DNA from: a virus
DNA: 50,501 nucleotides
IMG/VR virus record: IMGVR_UViG_3300031215_000021
Coordinates: 1 to 50,501 of that record
Reading direction: 5' to 3' (one strand)
A program made the position numbers and the translations under genes. Of the stretch, positions 7,714-15,690 are shown piece after piece. The number at the start of each line of letters is the position of its first letter. The first letter of the stretch is position 1. Under the pieces are notes generated by a model, which was not told the DNA's origin, made no database searches, and saw nothing but the letters and a program-made list of their open reading frames with translations.

Positions 7714-8109
7714 TTAACGCGGGAACATCTTAGCACTCTGCTCTGTTGCGTAATCGTCAGGCTCACCATGCTCACGAACCCACTTAGCTTCCTCATCGGT
7801 GAGCTTACCAAGTTGCTTCATGGAGATGTCCTCAAGTGACTTGACAACATCTTCAATCATCTTGATCATTTTCTCGGCACCCTTCTTACCGGGGCCGTCA
7901 GAGTAAGAGGCGGCATGGTCATATTCCCGTGCCACATCCTTTAGCTCGCGCTCCATGTCATGTACTGTGTTCCAGTACTTATGCAGAACCCCCATAACAG
8001 GTCCCTGAGCACGAGCTTGCTTCATAGCAGCCAGTACAGGGCGGATATGCGGGCGAAGCTCCGGGTGTTCGGTACCGAGCTTGATAAGTTGCTGTGCTGT
8101 CTTGTTCAT
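7714..8109 (-). CDS. Tagged helical protein, unknown (copy A of duplicated leader)
   Basis: A 131-aa protein. Residues 1-30 (MNKTAQQLIKLGTEHPELR, then PHIRPVLAAMK) are identical to the leader of the next gene upstream and match the phage-wide tag. The body (about 31-131) is a charged helical bundle (WNTVHDMERELKDVAREYDH, VKSLEDISMKQLGKLTDEEA) unrelated to that of its neighbour. RBS AGGAAAACCC lies inside the duplicated DNA. Probably virion-associated by analogy. Function unknown. Confidence 0.75.
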   Translation of the reverse strand: MNKTAQQLIKLGTEHPELRPHIRPVLAAMKQARAQGPVMGVLHKYWNTVHDMERELKDVAREYDHAASYSDGPGKKGAEKMIKMIEDVVKSLEDISMKQLGKLTDEEAKWVREHGEPDDYATEQSAKMFPR

Positions 8110-8119
8110 GGGTTTTCCT
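8020..8119 (-). repeat. 100-bp direct repeat, copy 1 (tag plus ribosome binding site)
   Basis: This stretch covers the ribosome binding site and first 30 codons of the gene at 7714-8109. It is repeated at 8374-8473 with a single difference (TTG against TTA). The downstream coding sequences of the two genes are unrelated, so the leader was duplicated as a module. Confidence 0.9.
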
Positions 8120-8124
8120 TACGC

Positions 8125-8463
8125 TTAGAGTGACCGGCGAGCAGCGCCTTGAAGCTTAGAGATTTCCTTATCGGAATCCTTTACAAGCTTTCGGGCCTTT
8201 CGGAGGTTTTCTTCTGCCACCATTAGTGCATCGTACAAAGCTGTGGTGGCGCGCAAAGACCCTCTAGGAGCAATATCCATCCACCGTTCTCGGATACTAA
8301 CAATCTCATCCACAGCTTCGACCACTTCATCGAGGGCTGTGTTGACGGGAATCTCCACCTCACGGCTAGAGGTCTTCATAGCAGCCAGTACAGGGCGGAT
8401 ATGCGGGCGAAGCTCCGGGTGTTCGGTACCGAGCTTAATAAGTTGCTGTGCTGTCTTGTTCAT
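8125..8463 (-). CDS. Tagged helical protein, unknown (copy B of duplicated leader)
   Basis: A 112-aa protein with the same first 30 residues as its downstream neighbour (MNKTAQQLIKLGTEHPELR, then PHIRPVLAAMK). From residue 31 on it is different: a predicted two-helix coiled coil (LDEVVEAVDEIVSIRERWMD, then ALMVAEENLRKARKLVKDSD). It is the middle of three consecutive tagged genes. Function unknown. Confidence 0.75.
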   Translation of the reverse strand: MNKTAQQLIKLGTEHPELRPHIRPVLAAMKTSSREVEIPVNTALDEVVEAVDEIVSIRERWMDIAPRGSLRATTALYDALMVAEENLRKARKLVKDSDKEISKLQGAARRSL

Positions 8464-8473
8464 GGGTTTTCCT
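8374..8473 (-). repeat. 100-bp direct repeat, copy 2 (tag plus ribosome binding site)
   Basis: Second copy of the repeat at 8020-8119. It ends at the stop of the preceding tagged gene and includes the AGGAAAACCC ribosome binding site. High identity means a recent duplication or gene conversion. Confidence 0.9.
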
Positions 8474-9072
8474 CACTTTTGGATGGGTACTAAAAGGGTC
8501 ACGTTGTCTTGTACCTTAATATCAAAGTCTCTTCCAAGAGCCTTACCGAGGGAGCGCCAAAGATTATCCACGTTGTAATTAGGATGATCTCTAATGTAGA
8601 CCTGCCATGCTTTGTTGCTACCGTGGTACATCATGCCCTTGTCAGCACGAACTCCCGCATAGCTGCTCCAATCATTACCGATGATAGCCTTGAGAGCCGA
8701 TTCAATGTCTTTACCCACTTTCGGGTCAGGTGGCTCTAGGTTGTAAGGGTCGTTCTCATCTTGGTACATGTGCATCTCTACAATGTACTTGATGTCTTGC
8801 TTTCCAAACGACTCAATCACGTCACGGTAACGCTCTTGAGCGTAATCCTTGATGGCCTTCTTGACGAGGGCCTCGGCCTCAGCGGTACTCCTCCACGGGC
8901 CGTAGTTAGTGGTGGCAAGCATCGCAATCTCATCTTCGTACTGTTCTGCATGATTCGAAAGATTGAAGTGGGTCTTTTTTGCCGTCTTAAGCATAGGCAA
9001 GATGTCCTTACGAAGCTCAGGCTTGGCGTGAGCTAGACGGATAAGTGCATCTCTGAGTTTTTGATCAGACAT
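8473..9072 (-). CDS. Tagged protein, unknown function
   Basis: A 199-aa protein with GGAGG before its ATG. Residues 1-32 are the tag (MSDQKLRDALIRLAHAKPEL, then RKDILPML). The body has a helical segment (STAEAEALVKKAIKDYAQER) and an alpha/beta part ending in NVDNLWRSLGKALGRDFDIK and a short strand (VTLLVPIQK). First of three tagged genes in a row. No family recognised. Confidence 0.75.
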   Translation of the reverse strand: MSDQKLRDALIRLAHAKPELRKDILPMLKTAKKTHFNLSNHAEQYEDEIAMLATTNYGPWRSTAEAEALVKKAIKDYAQERYRDVIESFGKQDIKYIVEMHMYQDENDPYNLEPPDPKVGKDIESALKAIIGNDWSSYAGVRADKGMMYHGSNKAWQVYIRDHPNYNVDNLWRSLGKALGRDFDIKVQDNVTLLVPIQK

Positions 9073-9102
9073 TAGTCCTCCGGTGTGTGACGTGACAAGA
9101 GA

Positions 9103-9549
9103 TTAGAGCGTGAAGAGAGCCGTACCGTCTGCAACAAAGACCTTGATCCAACCAAGCTCATTGAGCTTGGCCAGAACGCCATCATTGAAGCTGAGAAGGA
9201 ACTTGCCAGTCTCTACGAAATCGTAGGAGATGAGGGCTTGAATAGCCTCAGCTTCACCTGAGGTAGTTCCAGTGACGCCGGCAAGGGCATCTGCTTGTGT
9301 AATGATAGTGGCGACCGAAATGTTATCCGCACCAATGGTGTTGGCGATGAATGTAGCAAGTTCCGAGTCGAGGGCAGTTGCGCCCAGACCTTCGAGGTTA
9401 GCGGTCAACTCACCATCGTCATCGACGGGGTGGATATAACGCTCCTGTCCGGGAGGATTGATTGTATGCTCTCGAAGGCTCTGCTTCTTTGTGAGGTCCT
9501 GTAGAAGGACTTTACCAAAGGGTGAGCCTACTACGCTGATAAGTGCCAT
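9103..9549 (-). CDS. Small structural-block protein, unknown
   Basis: A 148-aa protein, RBS GGAGAA. It starts with ISVVGSPFGKVLLQDLTKKQ, then a helical, alanine-rich central region with two NTIGADNISVATI-like strands, and ends in VFVADGTALFTL. Together with the genes at 9551 and 9931 it forms a compact unit. Position suggests a virion component, but I recognise no family. Confidence 0.6.
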   Translation of the reverse strand: MALISVVGSPFGKVLLQDLTKKQSLREHTINPPGQERYIHPVDDDGELTANLEGLGATALDSELATFIANTIGADNISVATIITQADALAGVTGTTSGEAEAIQALISYDFVETGKFLLSFNDGVLAKLNELGWIKVFVADGTALFTL

Positions 9550-9550
9550 G

Positions 9551-9925
9551 TTATTTCTCCAATGAGAGTTCCGGGTCCAGAAGACCCATGCGTTCTAGCC
9601 TAGCCAGTTCTTCAAAAATGACTCCAACCTTGTCGAAGATGACTCCAACTTGGCCGAAAAAATCTGCCTGATTGTACAAGCGGTTTCGCTTAACCTTCTC
9701 CCACGCTACATCAATGTCATGCTGCAACCTTAGCAGCTTAGACGACGTGGGCAGGTCTTCAAGCGGCAACCCTTCTACTTCCGTTACAAGTGCTCCTACG
9801 ACCTCCATAATCAGAGCCACCGTGTTCGTCTGTACGAGACGACGCGGTTGCCACAAGATGCCTCGAAAATCGAAGCTGTGGCGCTCCAGAGCATCCCGGA
9901 GCTTCTTGGCCTGAATATCTTCCAT
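9551..9925 (-). CDS. Small helical protein, unknown
   Basis: A 124-aa, mainly helical protein. Near its C-terminus a short internal repeat is visible (FGQVGVIF then FDKVGVIFEEL), followed by ARLERMGLLDPELS. RBS is weak. It lies between two predicted structural proteins and may be an assembly factor, but nothing in the sequence fixes a function. Confidence 0.6.
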   Translation of the reverse strand: MEDIQAKKLRDALERHSFDFRGILWQPRRLVQTNTVALIMEVVGALVTEVEGLPLEDLPTSSKLLRLQHDIDVAWEKVKRNRLYNQADFFGQVGVIFDKVGVIFEELARLERMGLLDPELSLEK

Positions 9926-9930
9926 TCATC

Positions 9931-10536
9931 TTAAACGATAGTAGGTGCGTCAGTGACCGACTGCGTATTTGCAGTGACGGTAACAGAAGTGATGTCCTCA
10001 GTTCCGCCTGTAGCAAACCCGTGTGCGGCAGCGGTGACTTCAATTGAAGTAGCCGTTACCGTAACACCAGCATCCCCGTCTGCCACAGTCACCGTGGTAA
10101 CTCCATCTGTAATCTCAATAGACGTTGTGTCTGGCGAGTAAGACAGAAGGTTGGTGCCCGTGATAGTGAGCAAACCGTCGTCGGTTGCGGAAGTAGCCGA
10201 AGTCGCCGTATCGTGCGTTGAAGCAGAAACCGTAGGTGCTGCTGTAGCACCCGCTGGAATCTCTACAACAGTCAAAAGCGTGTTGTCAGCAAGGCCCTTG
10301 ATAACCCCTCTATCCTGAGACAAGAGAACCTTGTCCGTAGGGGCCAGATCAATGAAGCCCGGCTTGGTTTCATCTACCTCCACCAGACCATCACCGTTAA
10401 AGAAGGTGCGGTAGTAGGGCAGGTAAACCGGCTGTTTGTAATAGATACCGAAGGCTTCGTTGGGAAGCCCGGAATCAATGTCTGAAACCAGAAGCACACC
10501 TTGTGAGTTCTGGCTATGTACAAGTCGAATGAGCAT
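9931..10536 (-). CDS. Virion protein with Ig/IPT-like C-terminal domain
   Basis: A 201-aa protein. Residues 1-95 look like a compact beta domain (AFGIYYKQPVYLPYYRTFFN, GVIKGLADNTLLTVVEI). Residues about 100-201 are Thr/Ser/Val-rich with DDGLLTITGTNLLSYSPD and SIEITDGVTTVTVADG, a pattern typical of Ig-like or IPT/TIG folds that decorate phage surfaces. RBS GGAGG is included in the tandem repeat just upstream. A surface-decoration or adhesin role is inference. Confidence 0.65.
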   Translation of the reverse strand: MLIRLVHSQNSQGVLLVSDIDSGLPNEAFGIYYKQPVYLPYYRTFFNGDGLVEVDETKPGFIDLAPTDKVLLSQDRGVIKGLADNTLLTVVEIPAGATAAPTVSASTHDTATSATSATDDGLLTITGTNLLSYSPDTTSIEITDGVTTVTVADGDAGVTVTATSIEVTAAAHGFATGGTEDITSVTVTANTQSVTDAPTIV

Positions 10537-10540
10537 TTAG

Positions 10541-10788
10541 AAGCCTCCGAAGCGTAAGTGAATCACCTAATCCTAGATATTAACACTTTATTGACTCAAA
10601 GACCGGGGTCGGGGGACAAGACGGCGTAAATCTCGACCGTCGTTGGCGAACCACTAGCCCTCAAAGCCTCCGAAGCGTGAGTGAATCACCTAATCCTAGA
10701 TATTAACACTTTATTGACTCAAAGACCGGGGTCGGGGGACAAGACGGCGTAAATCTCGACCGTCGTTGGCGAACCACTAGCCCTCAAA
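10541..10788. repeat. 123-bp tandem direct duplication
   Basis: Copy 1 spans about 10541-10663 and copy 2 about 10664-10788. Period is 123 bp and I see one mismatch (GCGTAAGTG against GCGTGAGTG). Copy 2 contains the last codons and stop of the gene at 10719-11663 and the following spacer. Copy 1 contains a dead copy of those codons plus the spacer and ribosome binding site used by the gene at 9931-10536. It explains the long intergenic gap. Confidence 0.95.
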
Positions 10789-11663
10789 TTGAGGTACCCG
10801 GTCGAAAGACGGTTGTCCACAAAAACCCCTGATGCCGCCAATGACCATTCTGCCGAGCCGGTTCCAAAAGCGAAGAACAAGGGATTTCCGCCTGAGTTTT
10901 TGATCTCAATGGATACCGTTTGCCGGGGAAGTCGTAGCTCTAGAGAACTATCGAAGTCCGCAGCGACTGGAACCGTACCAGTGAGGATAAGAGGAGGCCT
11001 CTGGTCTGTGTATTGACGGGAAGCCATCACAATCTCAATAGGGCCATCGAATACCTCAGTGGCGTCAATAACAGGTGTCTCTTGGAAAAAGAGTACGTCG
11101 TTATCGTCCAGTGAGTAATCATTTGGATCGAACAAAAAACGTGTACGGTGGCGCAATTGATTAGCGTTCACCTGTGCCGCTACTTGCTCGGAAGACTTGC
11201 GGAACCGGTCTGATACTGCGCCCGTATTTGAGACTGCCTGCATGGTTGTAAAAGACCCATCCCAATTCGATGCGTTCTTAACGTTGTAAGAGGGGCGGAC
11301 CTCACGGGCCGTGATCTGACCGTCGTCGTCGGTTGTCGACACCGAGTAATTGAAATTCTGGTTGTAGACGTCTACCGGGCTGTACCCGAACTGGTCGTAA
11401 CGTAAGAGAATTTCATTAGCGGCAGCGCCCGCATAAGCCGTCACCGGCTCGGACGAGGCATTGATGTCAACGATAAGAGATGCAGCAAGGGCAGCGGAAT
11501 CATCAATACCGGCTGAACTATCTGTAGCCGTGAAGACGGAGCTACCCAAAACCACCCTGTAGTCTCCGGTTGAAGACGTACCGTCCGTGACAGTTATCTT
11601 CAACCAGAAATGGTCCTCGATATGTGCGTCAATCAGGTTGTCGGAGCGTCGGTAGATGTACAT
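10719..11663 (-). CDS. Beta-rich virion protein, unknown
   Basis: A 314-aa protein starting at a TGATG overlap with the previous gene. It is rich in beta-type segments (FWLKITVTDGTSSTGDYRVV, then EIVMASRQYTDQRPPL), acidic and Ser/Thr-rich, with no catalytic motif. The C-terminal 100 residues (TVSIEIKNSGGNPLFFAFGT) look like a jelly-roll or cupin-like sheet. A tail fibre, decoration or baseplate protein fits. The last 23 or so codons have been duplicated downstream. Confidence 0.65.
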   Translation of the reverse strand: MYIYRRSDNLIDAHIEDHFWLKITVTDGTSSTGDYRVVLGSSVFTATDSSAGIDDSAALAASLIVDINASSEPVTAYAGAAANEILLRYDQFGYSPVDVYNQNFNYSVSTTDDDGQITAREVRPSYNVKNASNWDGSFTTMQAVSNTGAVSDRFRKSSEQVAAQVNANQLRHRTRFLFDPNDYSLDDNDVLFFQETPVIDATEVFDGPIEIVMASRQYTDQRPPLILTGTVPVAADFDSSLELRLPRQTVSIEIKNSGGNPLFFAFGTGSAEWSLAASGVFVDNRLSTGYLNLRASGSPTTVEIYAVLSPDPGL

Positions 11664-12061
11664 CAGTCACCTCTCTTTTGGGCGCGTTCCTTATGGATCA
11701 AAGGCTCATAGGAGGCGACGTTTTTCCCGTCATCTCTAGCGGCATCACGAGCTTCTACCCACGTGTCTGCCTCTTCACCCTTGTAATTAGGCTTGAGGGT
11801 CGGTCTTATGTGGCTCTTTGCCTGCCGGTCGGACATATAGCTCGCTCGGCGCTTTCGATACTTCTTCTCACGGTAGTTTTTGTCCGCCCACGCATCACCT
11901 GCGAACGAGAAGATAACGCCTTTGGTGTTGAACTGATACTCAGCCGTACCCTCACACTTCGTACAAGGGACACCAGTAGCTTTCTTCTCCTCAAATGCAG
12001 ACACCGCCACACTAACAGTTTGGACGGAACCACAGGACGTACACGCAAAGTCGTATTTCAT
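11663..12061 (-). CDS. FmdB-like zinc-ribbon protein
   Basis: A 132-aa protein. The first 45 residues form a zinc ribbon with two CxxC pairs (FACTSCGSVQ and VPCTKCEGTAEYQF), arranged as in the FmdB/regulatory-protein zinc-ribbon family. A basic helical region follows (NYREKKYRKRRASYMSDRQA). In phages this small domain often sits among structural genes. It may stabilise a protein or bind nucleic acid. Function is not established. Confidence 0.7.
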   Translation of the reverse strand: MKYDFACTSCGSVQTVSVAVSAFEEKKATGVPCTKCEGTAEYQFNTKGVIFSFAGDAWADKNYREKKYRKRRASYMSDRQAKSHIRPTLKPNYKGEEADTWVEARDAARDDGKNVASYEPLIHKERAQKRGD

Positions 12062-12128
12062 GTCTTCCTCAACTCTAAAAACAGGGGGACAGGCGTACTG
12101 CCCTTACTTGGAGATTCGTAATAGCGCA

Positions 12129-12641
12129 TTATCGAAACTTGGGCTTGTAGTCAAAGTAAATGCGCTTCGATTCCTGTAATGCTTTGTAAATGTGCTTGCA
12201 CACGTAGTTGTTGTTATCAGGATCCCGTATAGACGGTACCGCCAACGTACCTCGGGGGTATTCCTCGGCATAGAGGTAATCCAAACGGTTCGCATGGTGC
12301 TCACAGCCGCCATACCGCCAGAAAGGACAAGAGCAGGACAGTAGCAAGTCAGCTTCCCAATAGTGGCGCTGGTTCTCCCCTTCCGCAGGTACGGCTTGTA
12401 TTTTGACCGTATACGTCTTTGCCCCGCTCGTCGCATTATAGGTCAGGGTATTGAAGAGCTTATTGTGATCGCTCTGTGTGAGCCGAACCCCAGAAGCTCT
12501 CTCCACGATACCCTTATCTAGGTCTTGCAGAATGCCCTTGGCCTTTAACGCCTGCTTACTACGCCGTGCCCATACTTGGACCGGATGATAGCGAAGCATG
12601 TAAGAGGCGATAACCTCCTGTACGAGAGCGTCTTGAGTCAT
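12129..12641 (-). CDS. SWIM-type zinc-finger protein
   Basis: A 170-aa protein with an ATGA overlap to the previous gene. Residues about 100-155 hold LLLSCSCPFWRYGGCEHHAN and, further on, NNYVCKHIYKAL. The CxCx(n)CxH pattern matches a SWIM zinc finger, a domain that binds DNA or protein. The remainder is an N-terminal helical part and a beta sheet (AKTYTVKIQAV). In other phages similar proteins are uncharacterised. Role in this virion is unknown. Confidence 0.65.
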   Translation of the reverse strand: MTQDALVQEVIASYMLRYHPVQVWARRSKQALKAKGILQDLDKGIVERASGVRLTQSDHNKLFNTLTYNATSGAKTYTVKIQAVPAEGENQRHYWEADLLLSCSCPFWRYGGCEHHANRLDYLYAEEYPRGTLAVPSIRDPDNNNYVCKHIYKALQESKRIYFDYKPKFR

Positions 12642-13186
12642 GGTACCATATCGTCCGTAACATTAGGACGTGCGAAGTCTGTCTTGAAGCCTGACCAATC
12701 TGTCTCAGCGGGCTTCGGAACATTCTTGTTCAAGCCTTCGTCCTCGTCCTTTAGAGCCGGAGGAGTTTCGTCGATATAGGTCGGGAAGCCCTGTTGCTCT
12801 TCAATGTCTGTACGAGGCATTAGCTTGGCCCTGAGAGCGTTCATAGCAGCAGTTGCCTTTGCACCACCCTGTAAAGCCTTGTCCAATTCCACTCGAACGG
12901 AAGGGTTGAGGTCGTCAGCGGCGCTGGTAAGGGCCATCTTTTCAATGACGTAGGACAAAACAGCCAACTGATCCTGCATCCCTTCCAAGTTGGCTTGGAA
13001 GAGGAAAATCATGTCGCCTGCTTCTTTGTAAATATGGTCTTTGTGCGTGGAATCTTCCACAAGGGAAAGGGCACGCTCCGTAAGGTCGTCCAGCTTGGAG
13101 TAGTGAATCCTAGCCTTTGCTACCGCCTCTTGAAGGTGGTCGCAAAGCAACCGGGATAGGTATTTCTTGGCGACCTTACGGTGCAT
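12638..13186 (-). CDS. Helical protein with VAxxYL leader, unknown
   Basis: A 182-aa protein. MHRKVAKKYLSRLLCDHLQE at the start matches the second N-terminal motif of this phage ([RK]VAxxYLx[KR]). The rest is a helical bundle (ALSLVEDSTHKDHIYKEAGD, EGMQDQLAVLSYVIEKMALT) with an acidic, proline-rich tail. GAGGA lies before the ATG. No family recognised. Confidence 0.7.
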   Translation of the reverse strand: MHRKVAKKYLSRLLCDHLQEAVAKARIHYSKLDDLTERALSLVEDSTHKDHIYKEAGDMIFLFQANLEGMQDQLAVLSYVIEKMALTSAADDLNPSVRVELDKALQGGAKATAAMNALRAKLMPRTDIEEQQGFPTYIDETPPALKDEDEGLNKNVPKPAETDWSGFKTDFARPNVTDDMVP

Positions 13187-13199
13187 GTGGTGTCCTCAA

Positions 13200-14189
13200 T
13201 CATCCCAAATTGTAGTCTGGGAATGCCTTCGCAATGTGCTTCTTCATGGCTTCTGTCTCCACGGCATAGACCATGCTGACATATACCGGGTTGGTACTCT
13301 CTTCCAACGACTTGAGCTTGGTCTTCCAGTGTGTGCTGAAATCCCAATCGAAGTTAGGAACCACCTGCCGGGCAAATGCCAGACGGGATTCCTTGTCCGA
13401 CACATCCAGAGAGTCCGAAGCCTCTTCTGACGATGACGATACCTTGACTGCCGTTCCCACTACCTCAGCTTCCTCACCATCCCACGTACCTTCGGGAAAG
13501 TCACTAGCCGTAGAAGCCTGCGTGGTGTCCGAAGCAGACTGAGAGAGACCTTCGTTTTCAAAGGTGATACCCTCACGAACTTGCTTTTTAGGCTTGTTCC
13601 CAGCAAGTTGCTTTTTCAATGCCGCGATCTCTCGCTCCATCTTGATGCGTTCCATGTCTGCGAAGTGGGCCGCCTTGCCTTGATCGCCGGACTCTTCCAT
13701 CCGACGAATATCTGTCTGGCTGAGGGTGTCCACGCGGGTAGCTTCCATCTGCGAAGCCGAACCAGCCTTCGTTGCAAATCGAACGCCTTGTACTTCCTCG
13801 CCTTCCTGAGAAGAAACGACTTGGTTACTTCCCCGGTTACGGTGATTCCCATCACGGAAATCTTGAAGAGAGCTAACTTCTCGCTCTTCATCTGCCATCG
13901 TAGCGGTGGACGCTATCTGGTCTTCACCCTGAGGGGTCGGGGCACGCATCTTAATCCCAGCCGAAGTAGGCTTGAACTCGCTAGAACCGAGGCCCAACTC
14001 TTCTGGTGTAACCAGCCAACGGGCTTTGATTGCCGACTTAAGGCGGGGGAATTTGTATTCCTTACCCCCGATCTTAGCAGTCGTACCGTCATACTCGACG
14101 ATCTCCCCTTTGCTGACGACAATGTTGGTTTCTTTGTCTTCACCGATGTTGAACTTCGTAGCTGCAATATACTCTGTAAACTGACTCAT
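13200..14189 (-). CDS. Structural-block protein with disordered middle, unknown
   Basis: A 329-aa protein. Residues 1-70 fold as a small beta unit (TNIVVSKGEIVEYDGTTAKI, YKFPRLKSAIKARWLVTPEE), a layout I have seen in uncharacterised phage virion proteins. Residues about 75-250 are polar and low-complexity with a short coiled coil (MERIKMEREIAALKKQLAGN). The C-terminal 70 residues are helical again. RBS AGGAG. It is preceded by the recurrent intergenic motif and so may begin a transcript. Confidence 0.65.
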   Translation of the reverse strand: MSQFTEYIAATKFNIGEDKETNIVVSKGEIVEYDGTTAKIGGKEYKFPRLKSAIKARWLVTPEELGLGSSEFKPTSAGIKMRAPTPQGEDQIASTATMADEEREVSSLQDFRDGNHRNRGSNQVVSSQEGEEVQGVRFATKAGSASQMEATRVDTLSQTDIRRMEESGDQGKAAHFADMERIKMEREIAALKKQLAGNKPKKQVREGITFENEGLSQSASDTTQASTASDFPEGTWDGEEAEVVGTAVKVSSSSEEASDSLDVSDKESRLAFARQVVPNFDWDFSTHWKTKLKSLEESTNPVYVSMVYAVETEAMKKHIAKAFPDYNLG

Positions 14190-14260
14190 GTGATTTGACT
14201 CCTATAACTGGTCAAGGTGCTTTTGCGGTCACAGACCCGCGCGGTTACCCTAACCATTCT

Positions 14261-14276
14261 ACAAAACGATTACCGA
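14261..14276 (-). promoter_or_regulatory. Recurrent intergenic motif
   Basis: The minus strand reads CGGTAATCGTTTTGTAG, about 75 bp upstream of the start at 14189 and just after the stop of the gene at 14288. A small hairpin (GGTTA-GGG-TAACC) follows at about 14243-14255. Confidence 0.4.
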
Positions 14277-14287
14277 AAAGGTGGACC

Positions 14288-14893
14288 TCAGTCCTTGGTA
14301 CCCATGTCCATCTTACCATCCCCAAAGGGCCGAACCAGTCGTCTGGCCTTTAGGAAGTCACCTTCAAGGTATTCAATCCAACCAAAAACGTCAGCTGGGT
14401 TTTCTAGCTTGGCTTCACTGAAGTCATCTTGGGTGAATTTAGTGTGCTGCATACCGATGGCGTTGATGAATCCCGCATTAAGGGTGATGGAAATCTGGTC
14501 CTCAAACTCACCCTCTTTCGGGACGATGCGCAGATCAACGTAGAAACGTGGAGCCAATGGCTCTGACGTATCCTTCTGGACGAGGTATTTAGCGACGACG
14601 TTATACTGAGCGCCCTCGCTGGACTCTAGTTTGGTCTCCTCAAAGTCCACCTTCCGCCCAATAGCTTGATAAAGGTAGGCCTCGTACTCACGACGCTTAC
14701 CCCTTACGAGCTTTCTAATGCGCTCGGCGTCCTTCTGTAAGGCTTTGCGACGCTTGTTAGCATCACCTTTCGCCCCGAAGTCCGTTAAGAGGGCTTTGCG
14801 TACTGAGGTGCCCAGAGCTTTAGCCACAGGGTCAGTGCTGCCCGTCTTTAAGCGGAGGTAAGCTTGCAGGGAGATGTCATCGAAATCGGACAT
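14288..14893 (-). CDS. Unknown alpha/beta protein
   Basis: A 201-aa protein whose ATG directly abuts the stop of the Dps-like gene. The N-terminal half is helical and basic (KALLTDFGAKGDANKRRKAL, ERIRKLVRGKRREYEAYLYQ). The C-terminal half is a sheet (APRFYVDLRIVPKEGEFEDQ) with GMQHTKFTQDDFSEAK. No motif of a known enzyme. Unknown function. Confidence 0.65.
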   Translation of the reverse strand: MSDFDDISLQAYLRLKTGSTDPVAKALGTSVRKALLTDFGAKGDANKRRKALQKDAERIRKLVRGKRREYEAYLYQAIGRKVDFEETKLESSEGAQYNVVAKYLVQKDTSEPLAPRFYVDLRIVPKEGEFEDQISITLNAGFINAIGMQHTKFTQDDFSEAKLENPADVFGWIEYLEGDFLKARRLVRPFGDGKMDMGTKD

Positions 14894-15340
14894 TCAAGCG
14901 ACCCGTTGCTGTAGGAGGTAAATAGCTGTCTCATGGGCATTCGCTGCCGCCATAAGGAAGTCGTCCATACCAAGGGATAAGGTGCCACATTCATCTAAGA
15001 AGTCGTACGCTTCTTTGAAGATGATCTGAAGCTGCTTCTCAGCATAAAGGGACCGGGTAACGTAGCACGGATAGGTGTGTTCCCAATCAGACACGAAGCT
15101 CTCTATTCTAGAAGCTTGGTCAGAAGAGCTTACACAGTAGCTACCAAACATGGCTGTGATCTTCTCAGCCAGTGTGTCAATCTCAGCACCTACGGCTTCG
15201 TAAAGTCGCTGAAACAGAAGGTGATCCCCGTAGTAGGTTTCGCCCTTCACGTTCCAGTGGGCATTCTGGTGGATAACCTGTACGGCCCTAAGAAGGGCTA
15301 GTAGGTCAAGAAGGCAGTCTGATGTTTCATCTAGGTACAT
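14894..15340 (-). CDS. Dps-like ferritin superfamily protein
   Basis: A 148-aa protein with the four-helix Dps pattern. VIHQNAHWNVKGETYYGDH (about 22-40) and GAEIDTLAEKI (about 51-61) align with E. coli Dps. His28, His40, Asp55 and Glu59 have exactly the 12/15/4 spacing of the Dps ferroxidase residues. Length fits Dps (about 150-170 aa). Family members oxidise and store iron and some bind DNA. There is no obvious basic N-terminal DNA-binding tail. RBS GAGAGGAAC. It is transcribed with structural genes, so it may be carried in the virion or protect DNA in the infected cell. Confidence 0.75.
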   Translation of the reverse strand: MYLDETSDCLLDLLALLRAVQVIHQNAHWNVKGETYYGDHLLFQRLYEAVGAEIDTLAEKITAMFGSYCVSSSDQASRIESFVSDWEHTYPCYVTRSLYAEKQLQIIFKEAYDFLDECGTLSLGMDDFLMAAANAHETAIYLLQQRVA

Positions 15341-15382
15341 GGGTTCCTCTCTAGAGTAGGCGGGTATTTGTGGGTACCCGAA

Positions 15383-15399
15383 TCACAAAAGGATTACCG
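15383..15399 (-). promoter_or_regulatory. Recurrent intergenic motif
   Basis: The minus strand reads CGGTAATCCTTTTGTGATT. Its TAA is the stop codon of the gene at 15394. The Dps-like gene starts about 45 bp downstream (15340). The core is identical to the element at 638-655. Confidence 0.45.
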
Positions 15400-15690
15400 T
15401 AGCCCCTTTAGATATTTATGACCTGCCCCTATACGTCTCTCTACATAGTCCAGAAGTGGTCCCCACTGAGACAAGCATCCTCGGACGGGTCCAGCAGTGC
15501 GAAGCGCCCCAATCAAAAGTAGAGGTGAGAGGTTTGGCCCGCACACTAGTAGTTCTCTCAGTAGCGCGTCACATGCGGTAAAGGCTTGGTCACCTAAGAG
15601 AGCGTGAAGAGGCGTGAAGACAACCTCCATCGCACGCTGGCTACGGCCTGTGGCTTCCAGCGTAACAGCCTCTTGGACACAATCCGTCAT
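15394..15690 (-). CDS. Small helical protein, unknown
   Basis: A 98-aa protein starting at an ATGA overlap with the end of the methyltransferase-like gene. It is helical with a leucine/proline pattern (ACDALLRELLVCGPNLSPLL, then TAGPVRGCLSQWGPLLDYVE) that I have seen in uncharacterised small phage proteins. The upstream extension of this frame overlaps the previous gene and is not used. Function unknown. Confidence 0.6.
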   Translation of the reverse strand: MTDCVQEAVTLEATGRSQRAMEVVFTPLHALLGDQAFTACDALLRELLVCGPNLSPLLLIGALRTAGPVRGCLSQWGPLLDYVERRIGAGHKYLKGLR

